Source of the DNA: JBGSYJ01 sp041748075
GTDB taxonomy: Bacteria; Acidobacteriota; Thermoanaerobaculia; Gp7-AA8
Length of the DNA: 18,796 nt
Reading direction: 5' to 3'
Assembly (NCBI GenBank): GCA_041748075.1
Contig: JBGTDX010000002.1
Location: 1 to 18,796 of the forward strand
Below are positions 14,507-18,796 of the stretch, piece after piece. Numbering within the stretch: position 1 is the first letter of the stretch; the number at the start of each line of letters is the position of its first letter. Below the pieces are notes generated by a model. It saw only the letters and a program-made list of their open reading frames with translations. It was not told the origin of the DNA and did not search any database. The translations under genes and the position numbers were made by a program.

Positions 14507-15010
14507 ATGCTCATTCGCCCTGAACGAAATTTTCTGCTGCTGGCCGGAAGCGTCCTTCTCATCGCGGGCACGATGATCGTCGTCATGTTTTGGCAGGCGG
14601 AACGCGAGGCGTCCGTATCACCTCCGGTCGCGAAATCGTTGCGCTGTCCGATTGAGGGAGGTGTGACCGGCGGGGTCATCCACGTCCCTCCGATTGATGA
14701 CCCTCGATGGGATGTCCCCTCGCCGGCGTTCAGACGATCTCTCCGGCGAATCGAGCCGCGTTTCACCGCCGAAGCCTGGGAGGCGTGCGTTTCGGGCGTC
14801 GTCGAGGTCGAACTCCTCCTCGACGCGCAAGGAAAAGTGCAGGACGGGCGAGTTCTGCTGGTTTTACCGTACGGCCTCGATCATCAGGCCGCCGAAGCGG
14901 TCATTCACGAGGTCTTCGAGCCCGCGCGCATCGGCCGGGAAGCGGTTCCTTCGCGCCTCATGGTCTCCATTCGATTCAACCCGAATAATGAGAGACAACG
15001 CCCGGAGTAA
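14507..15010 (+). CDS. Short TonB C-terminal-domain protein
   Basis: This 167-residue protein has a single N-terminal membrane anchor (residues 9-29, hydrophobic, with Arg5 and Arg7 before it). Residues about 97-157 match a TonB C-terminal domain: GVVEVELLLDAQGKVQDGRV, then LDHQAAEAVIHEVFEPARI and a final strand SRLMVSIRF. The linker of about 65 residues is far shorter than in classical TonB and is not a Pro-Lys rod, so it may not span the periplasm. No exbB/exbD genes or receptor are adjacent. TonB-family proteins transmit proton-motive energy to outer membrane receptors. Whether this short form does so is uncertain. Confidence 0.75.
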   Translation: MLIRPERNFLLLAGSVLLIAGTMIVVMFWQAEREASVSPPVAKSLRCPIEGGVTGGVIHVPPIDDPRWDVPSPAFRRSLRRIEPRFTAEAWEACVSGVVEVELLLDAQGKVQDGRVLLVLPYGLDHQAAEAVIHEVFEPARIGREAVPSRLMVSIRFNPNNERQRPE

Positions 15011-15054
15011 GCGGGGCCCGAGTCAATGGCCATGGCTTAACGCGAACGAACCCG

Positions 15055-15140
15055 TGTCATCCTGAGCGAAGCGAAGGATCCCCTGAAGACTTGCGTATGC
15101 GTCTCGAGGAAGGGGATCCTTCGCTTCGCTCAGGATGACA
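15055..15140. repeat. TCATCC-type inverted repeat element, copy 2
   Basis: Arms 15055-15084 and 15111-15140 are perfect 30-nt reverse complements beginning TGTCATCCTGAGCGAAGC, around a 26-nt loop. It sits between two convergent genes and could act as a bidirectional terminator-like hairpin there. The other copies occur between co-directional genes, so that is not its general role. Confidence 0.9.
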
Positions 15141-15158
15141 AGTCGCGAAGCACGCCGA

Positions 15159-15620
15159 TCACGTGTGCGCTTTGGCGCGCTCTTCCATCTCTTCCGCGGT
15201 GAGGTCTTCCTTGTGGGTGGAGAGCCACCACTCGTAGCCGAACGGATCGACGACACTGCCGCCGCGGTCACCGTAGAACTGATCCGCGAGCGGACGCTTT
15301 GCCGTCGCACCGGCCTTCACCGCGCGGTCGAACCATGCGTCGCAGTCGTCGACGTAGAGGTGCAGCATGATCGGCGATCCGCCGAGCGTCTTCGGTCCGA
15401 AGAACTCGAGATCGGGATGCTCGTCGGCCATCATGACGTGCGAGTCGCCGATCATCAGCTCCGCGTGCCCGATCCCCTTGCCGTCCTTGCCGGGATAGCG
15501 CATCAGTTCGGTCGCGTTGAACGCCTTCCTGTAGAACTCGATCGCCGCGTTGCCGTCGTGCACCGCGAGATACGGAGTAATGGTGTGATAGCCCTCGGGA
15601 ACCGGTTTCACGTCTGCCAT
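15159..15620 (-). CDS. VOC / glyoxalase-fold protein (PhnB-like)
   Basis: This 153-residue protein has the vicinal-oxygen-chelate fold of two beta-alpha-beta-beta-beta units. The first begins HTITPYLAVHDGNAAIEFYRKAF and the second begins MLHLYVDDCDAWFDRAVKAGA. Candidate metal ligands are present in both halves: His12, Glu54 (in GHAELMIGD), His87 and Glu130 (in DPFGYEWWLST). The substrate is unknown. This group includes PhnB-like and glyoxalase- or bleomycin-resistance-type proteins. Start: ATG with complement at 15618-15620, supported by an AAAGGAG Shine-Dalgarno 6 nt upstream. Confidence 0.87.
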   Translation of the reverse strand: MADVKPVPEGYHTITPYLAVHDGNAAIEFYRKAFNATELMRYPGKDGKGIGHAELMIGDSHVMMADEHPDLEFFGPKTLGGSPIMLHLYVDDCDAWFDRAVKAGATAKRPLADQFYGDRGGSVVDPFGYEWWLSTHKEDLTAEEMEERAKAHT

Positions 15621-15626
15621 CGCTGG

Positions 15627-15633
15627 CTCCTTT
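15627..15633 (-). promoter_or_regulatory. Strong ribosome binding site of the VOC gene
   Basis: On the minus strand AAAGGAG lies 6 nt before the ATG. It is one of only two near-consensus Shine-Dalgarno sites in the window and fixes the start of the VOC gene. Confidence 0.75.
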
Positions 15634-15864
15634 CGTTGTGGTGGTAAACATATCGCGGCCCGGCGGTGGAGCCGAAATTTTCTACATCATGTGGATCGCC
15701 AAAAAGAGCGAGTCAACTGACGAGGTGGGATGTGGGGCGGCGCTCCGATTCTGGATCCCACCCCGCGTAGACGGAAGTTCCAGATTACGCTCCCTCGGAA
15801 CGCGAATTCTCCAACCCAGGTAGAAGAATTGTCCTCCTCCGTGCACCGAGGGACACTCGGACGC

Positions 15865-15871
15865 AAGGAGG
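15865..15871 (+). promoter_or_regulatory. Strong ribosome binding site of the 59-residue ORF
   Basis: AAGGAGG lies 4 nt before the ATG at 15876. An overlapping ATG at 15872 has no spacing and leads to a 27-codon frame, so 15876 is the better start. The site is the strongest evidence that this small ORF is translated. Confidence 0.7.
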
Positions 15872-15875
15872 ATGT

Positions 15876-16055
15876 ATGAACAGGAAGATGCGAAGGTTCA
15901 TCCGGGATCTCGAAAAGACAGGTGCCTCGGTATTCATCTCGAAGGATGCGCCTGACGAGGTCACTGCGGCATTCGTCGAGAAGCTGATGGAGTGCCCTGA
16001 CTGTCAGGAGGAGATCGAGAGGGCCAGGCGGCGCACGAAGACCCTCGAACACTGA
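15876..16055 (+). CDS. Small CPDC-motif protein, unknown function
   Basis: This 59-residue protein is basic at its N-terminus (MNRKMRRFIRDLEK). It has a short central segment TGASVFISKDAPDEVTAAFV and then Cys40-Pro-Asp-Cys43 followed by a charged helix (QEEIERARRRTKTLEH). A single CxxC could bind zinc as a dimer or act in redox chemistry. I do not recognise the family. The AAGGAGG site 4 nt upstream, neighbour-like codon use and a preceding 255-nt free gap argue for a real gene. A cluster of hairpins starts 19 nt after its stop and could end or protect its transcript. Confidence 0.6.
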   Translation: MNRKMRRFIRDLEKTGASVFISKDAPDEVTAAFVEKLMECPDCQEEIERARRRTKTLEH

Positions 16056-16074
16056 CGCGAAGTGCTGATGAGCC

Positions 16075-16281
16075 GCGCACCGGAGGTGCGCTGAGAGGGT
16101 AGCCGGTGGCAAGCGAAGCGCAGCCACCGGATAGAGAGTCCCCTCTTGTACATGCACCCCGGCAGGGGTGCCAGAACCGACGTTGGTCTGCCGCCCCGCC
16201 GGGGCGGGAGAGCTTGCGCTCACCTCAACCGGTGGCTGCGCTGCGATTGCCACCGGCTACCCTCTGTCGCGCCTCCGGCGC
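16075..16281. repeat. Nested inverted repeats forming a multi-hairpin cluster
   Basis: An outer inverted repeat has arms of 37 nt (16094-16130 and 16229-16265) with two mismatches and begins AGAGGGTAGCCGGTGGC. Inside it lie two perfect hairpins, GCACCCCGGCAGGGGTGC (16154-16171) and CCGCCCCGCCGGGGCGG (16191-16207). Just outside each end is a small palindrome, GCGCACCGGAGGTGCGC (16075-16091) and GCGCCTCCGGCGC (16269-16281). Drawn as RNA this is a multibranched structure closed by the 37-nt stem. It may be a dispersed palindromic repeat or a structured RNA. Confidence 0.85.
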
Positions 16282-16443
16282 AGGCAAACACTCGATCTTC
16301 GTGCCAGAAGTTCATTCGACTCTCTCCAGTGACGAATCCACTATGTACTATCGCCGGAGTTCCCTCGCCCCTCCCGCCCGCACGACCGAGCTCGGGATGA
16401 CAAGTCCTGAAGATCGCCGCGCGATCGGTGACGTTGCGCGCTC

Positions 16444-16471
16444 TTCATCCTTCATCCTTCATCCTTCATCC
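16444..16471 (+). repeat. Four tandem TTCATCC heptads
   Basis: Four exact copies of TTCATCC are followed by the near-copy TTCTCCA. The array ends about 8 nt before heptad module H, so two different 7-bp repeats lie side by side upstream of imuA. Confidence 0.85.
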
Positions 16472-16478
16472 TTCTCCA

Positions 16479-16530
16479 GGGCGGGCGTGAACTCACAACT
16501 CACAACCCACAACTCACAACCGGGCGGGCG
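16479..16530 (+). repeat. Heptad module H
   Basis: GGGCGGGCGTG leads into AACTCAC, AACTCAC, AACCCAC and AACTCAC and then AACCGGGCGGGCGG. The plan and orientation are those of modules E-G. The candidate imuA promoter starts 3 nt after the module. Confidence 0.85.
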
Positions 16531-16532
16531 GC

Positions 16533-16561
16533 TTGACTTACGCCTCATTACCGCCTATGTT
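16533..16561 (+). promoter_or_regulatory. imuA: Candidate sigma-70 promoter for imuA
   Basis: TTGACT (5 of 6 to the -35 consensus) and TATGTT (4 of 6 to the -10 consensus) are spaced 17 nt apart. A start site near 16568 would leave a leader of about 20 nt before the ATG at 16587. I see no convincing LexA operator overlapping it, although imuA operons are usually SOS-controlled. Confidence 0.4.
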
Positions 16562-16586
16562 GACTCCGGGCGGGGCGAGGGTTTTC

Positions 16587-17387
16587 ATGTCGAGCGCATA
16601 CTCATTCACCTATCAGTTTCCCCTCCCGCGAGAGGAGAGGGCACAGCCGGTTGCCGTCCCGCAACCTCTTGTCCGTGAAGAAGTTGCGCGCCTGCGAGAA
16701 AGCCTCGCAGCGGTCGCGCTCCAGGTCACGAGCGGCTCGGAGCTTCTCCGCGCACTGGAGAAAAAGCAACGCGACGAGCAGATCCAGACGACCGTCGCAG
16801 GCCTCGACGCCCTGCTTCGCGGCGGGCTTGCCCGAGGAAAGCTGATCGAACTGACGGGGCGTCGCTCGAGCGGGCGGTTTTCGACGGTGCTCGCGACCCT
16901 CGCCTCGGTGACAGGCTGTGGAGAAGCGGCGGCGCTGATCGATCTCGGCGATCACTTCGATCCTCAGGCAGCAGAGACGGCGGGCGTCGAGCTGCCGCGC
17001 CTTCTCTGGGTGCGTCCGGAGAAATTGAAGGATGCCGTCTTCTCCGCCGAGATGGCAATCAGCACAGGATTTCAGCTCGTCATCGTCGACCTCGGGATGC
17101 ATCCGGTGCGGGGACGTCGCGTGCCCGAAGCAGCGTGGGTACGTCTCGCCCGCGCGGCGGAGGCGCATGGAAATGCCGTGCTGGTGTCGAGTCCGTATGC
17201 CGTGAGCAGGACGGCTTCCGATGCGGTGATCGCCGCAATGAACGCCCGCCCGATTTGGCAAGGCACGAGGCTGACACCACGGCTACTCGCAGGAACATCT
17301 GCGCGCATCACGCTCGAAAAGCATCGGCACATCCGTCCGGGAAGCGTAGAGACGATGAGGTTTTCAGTGGCGGAGAAAGTCAGGTGA
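16587..17387 (+). CDS. imuA: ImuA-like RecA-related protein
   Basis: ImuA is a RecA-like partner in the ImuA-ImuB-DnaE2 translesion mutagenesis system, acting at damaged DNA. The 266-residue protein has a helical N-terminus and then a RecA-type core. A degenerate Walker A, GRRSSGRFS at 91-99, carries Arg97 in place of the lysine of RecA. A Walker B-like strand is FQLVIVDLG at 162-170, and VLVSSPYAVSRTASDAV follows. I chose the ATG at 16587, which has AGGG 5 nt upstream. ATG 16557 and TTG 16533 are upstream options that fall within the candidate promoter. Adjacency to imuB supports the assignment. The two genes are separated by a 256-nt repeat element, which is unusual for this operon. Confidence 0.82.
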   Translation: MSSAYSFTYQFPLPREERAQPVAVPQPLVREEVARLRESLAAVALQVTSGSELLRALEKKQRDEQIQTTVAGLDALLRGGLARGKLIELTGRRSSGRFSTVLATLASVTGCGEAAALIDLGDHFDPQAAETAGVELPRLLWVRPEKLKDAVFSAEMAISTGFQLVIVDLGMHPVRGRRVPEAAWVRLARAAEAHGNAVLVSSPYAVSRTASDAVIAAMNARPIWQGTRLTPRLLAGTSARITLEKHRHIRPGSVETMRFSVAEKVR

Positions 17388-17388
17388 G

Positions 17389-17639
17389 GCGAGTGACGAA
17401 TGACGAGTGACGAATGACGAATGACGAATGACGAATAGAGAACGAGTTGTCGCCGGGACGCAAGTGTCATCCTGAGCGCAGCGAAGGATCCCCTCAATGA
17501 CGGCCATGCCGCAGTGGTCAGGGGATCCTTCGCTTCGCTCAGGATGACACTCGCCTTGTCGTGCTGCCCGGACGTGTCCACCGTTCCTTATTCGTCACTC
17601 GTCATTCGTCATTCGTCATTTGGCTCATTCGTCATTACA
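17389..17639. repeat. Heptad repeat element, copy 2 (imuA/imuB gap)
   Basis: The left arm (17389-17437) holds seven 7-mers of ACGAATG type and starts one base after the imuA stop. The right arm (17589-17639) holds seven complementary 7-mers, with CATTTGG plus CT in the same relative place as the interruption in the nuo copy. The right arm runs in heptad phase up to CATCATG, which contains the imuB start codon. Both copies end their left arm with ACGAATAGAGA. The middle carries a nested inverted repeat (17463-17551). Confidence 0.9.
17463..17551. repeat. TCATCC-type inverted repeat element, copy 3
   Basis: Arms 17463-17494 and 17520-17551 are 32 nt long with one mismatch, starting AGTGTCATCCTGAGCG, around a 25-nt loop. 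It is nested within the heptad element between imuA and imuB, so one repeat type appears to have entered another. Confidence 0.9.
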
Positions 17640-17643
17640 CATC

Positions 17644-18796
17644 ATGGCCCGCATCGCATGTTTCATCGTTCCTCTCTTTCCTCTCGCGGCGCGGCTGCGG
17701 AGCGAACCGGAACTGCTCACTGAAGCGGTGGTGATCACTGAGGGGAACGGGACTGCTGCGCGTGTAATCGCGGCGACGCGGAGGGCGCGGAAAGAGGCGA
17801 TCCGTCCGGGCCTGACGCTGCCGCAGGCGCGCGCACTGCTGCCGAAGCTGATCGCGCGCGGACGCGACAGCGAGTGCGAGCGCTCGGCGCAGGAGGCGCT
17901 CGTCGACGTGGCCGAGAGCTTTTCGCCGCGCGTCGAAGACTGTGGCGAGGGAATGGTCTTCATCGACATCGAGGGGATGGAGCGTCACTACTCCGACTCG
18001 AACGGCACTTCCTATGAACACAACCTCGGGCAGGCGGCGATCCGCGCCGTGGACGCGGTCGGAATGCCGGTGCGCGTCGGAATCGCGGGAAGCAAGCTTG
18101 CCGCGCGCGTCGCGGCGGAACTGCCGAAAGGTCCCACGATCGTTCCGGCAGGAGAAGAGCCGGCGTTCCTGGCTCCCCTGCCGCTCGCGCGTCTGACTCC
18201 CGAGCTCGAGACCGCGGCGACGCTGACAAAGTGGGGCATCGAGTCGATTGGCCAGCTCGCGAAGTTGCCGGAAGGCGAAGTGGCGAGCCGCCTGGGCGAG
18301 ATCGGGCGTGATCTCCACTGGGCTGCGCGGGGAATCGACCCGAAGCCGCTCATGCCGCGGCAGCTCCCCCCCGAGTTCCGGGAAGCGATGGACCTCGAGT
18401 GGCCGCTCGTCTCGATGGAACCTTTCCTCTTCGTCGCGAATGCCGCGCTCGACCGCCTCGCGAAGCGCCTCGAGATGCAGGGACTCGCCTGCACAAAACT
18501 CGAACTGAACCTTCGTCTCGAGCCCGACGGATTTCACAGCCGTTCGATCGACTTGCCTGCACCGACGCGCGAAGTGAAAACGCTGCTGACGCTGATGAAG
18601 CTCGACCTCGAAGCGAATCCGCCGTCCGCTCCGATCGCAGGGTTCACGTTCGTGGCGCATCCCGACAAGCCACGCCGCGCGCAGCTCTCACTCTTCGGCC
18701 CGCCCGCCCTCTCGCCCGACAAACTCGCAACGACGGTCGCGCGGCTCGTTGCGCTCGTCGGACCCGAGCGCGTCGGGATGGCGTACGCGGTGAACG
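17644..18796 (+). CDS. imuB: ImuB-like Y-family polymerase homologue (partial, runs off window)
   Basis: ImuB is a Y-family polymerase relative that links ImuA and DnaE2 to the sliding clamp for mutagenic lesion bypass. The 384 residues visible start MARIACFIVPLFPLAARLR. The catalytic acidic residue of active DinB proteins is replaced here by the VPLFPL pattern usual in ImuB. FIDIEGMERHY at 106-116 matches the second polymerase motif region. A helix-hairpin-helix region lies at about 194-230 (WGIESIGQLAKLP). A canonical clamp-binding motif QLSLF is at 347-351. The start ATG is the first in frame after the repeat array. The gene is open at the window edge, so its C-terminus and any following dnaE2 are not visible. 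Confidence 0.85.
   Translation, partial: MARIACFIVPLFPLAARLRSEPELLTEAVVITEGNGTAARVIAATRRARKEAIRPGLTLPQARALLPKLIARGRDSECERSAQEALVDVAESFSPRVEDCGEGMVFIDIEGMERHYSDSNGTSYEHNLGQAAIRAVDAVGMPVRVGIAGSKLAARVAAELPKGPTIVPAGEEPAFLAPLPLARLTPELETAATLTKWGIESIGQLAKLPEGEVASRLGEIGRDLHWAARGIDPKPLMPRQLPPEFREAMDLEWPLVSMEPFLFVANAALDRLAKRLEMQGLACTKLELNLRLEPDGFHSRSIDLPAPTREVKTLLTLMKLDLEANPPSAPIAGFTFVAHPDKPRRAQLSLFGPPALSPDKLATTVARLVALVGPERVGMAYAVN

Larger units (their letters stand above)
16056..16586. other. 531-nt non-coding region before imuA
   Basis: No gene is supported. In order it contains a cluster of nested hairpins (16075-16281), about 160 nt without recognisable content, four tandem TTCATCC heptads (16444-16471), heptad module H (16479-16530) and a candidate promoter for imuA (16533-16561). 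Frames open here in all directions give low-complexity translations produced by the repeats. Confidence 0.65.

Noticed and set aside
16106..16678. Open frames of 190 and 188 codons across the repeat region upstream of imuA
   Set aside because: The translations are created by hairpin and heptad repeats (for example repeated SSFILHP) and overlap imuA in another frame.
17635..18660. Minus-strand open frame of 341 codons opposite imuB
   Set aside because: The imuB strand carries polymerase, HhH and clamp-binding motifs. The antisense product is Arg/Glu-rich with no motif.

Overview
The window looks like a chromosomal segment of a GC-rich (by eye about 60% G+C) Gram-negative-type heterotroph. A fused NuoCD subunit, a TonB-type protein, an ImuA/ImuB mutagenesis pair and many dispersed short repeats would fit Acidobacteriota or a neighbouring phylum. 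That placement is inference and no rRNA is present to test it. I see no tRNA, phage, transposase or CRISPR array.

Layout: (1) 1-3480, a partial respiratory complex I cluster, nuoB-nuoCD-nuoI, whose last gap is filled by a heptanucleotide repeat element. (2) 3481-6163, a repeat-rich gap, a rubrerythrin-like ferritin protein, a class I cysteine desulfurase and peptide deformylase. (3) 6202-8510, a TetA-like MFS exporter (minus strand) and a HAD phosphatase (plus strand), divergent around a dense array of heptad modules. (4) 8853-11976, a tightly overlapped three-gene cassette: FabF-like ketosynthase, SAM methyltransferase and geranylgeranyl-reductase-type flavoprotein. It looks like a small uncharacterised biosynthetic operon. 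The flavoprotein frame is cut by an in-frame TAG and then continues for 52 more sensible codons. (5) 12095-15620, a single-domain response regulator, a LON-domain protein (minus), a methyltransferase with an unusual N-terminal domain, a short TonB-C protein and a VOC/glyoxalase-fold protein (minus). (6) 15876-18796, a 59-residue CPDC protein with a near-ideal Shine-Dalgarno, a cluster of strong hairpins, then imuA and imuB. imuB runs off the window.

The most unusual content is between the genes. At least three repeat systems are dispersed here. The first is eight modules built from TTSTGAG heptads with GC-rich caps. At all four loci the modules point the same way relative to the gene just downstream. 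The second is a pair of arrays of ACGAATG/CATTCGT heptads facing each other, which fill the gaps inside two gene pairs (nuoCD/nuoI and imuA/imuB) and begin at or one base after the upstream stop codon. The third is three near-perfect 30-32 nt inverted repeats with 25-26 nt loops. Further 7-bp tandem repeats of other sequences (TTCATCC, CTAACCT, AGTAGAG) also occur, so a 7-bp period recurs across unrelated motifs.
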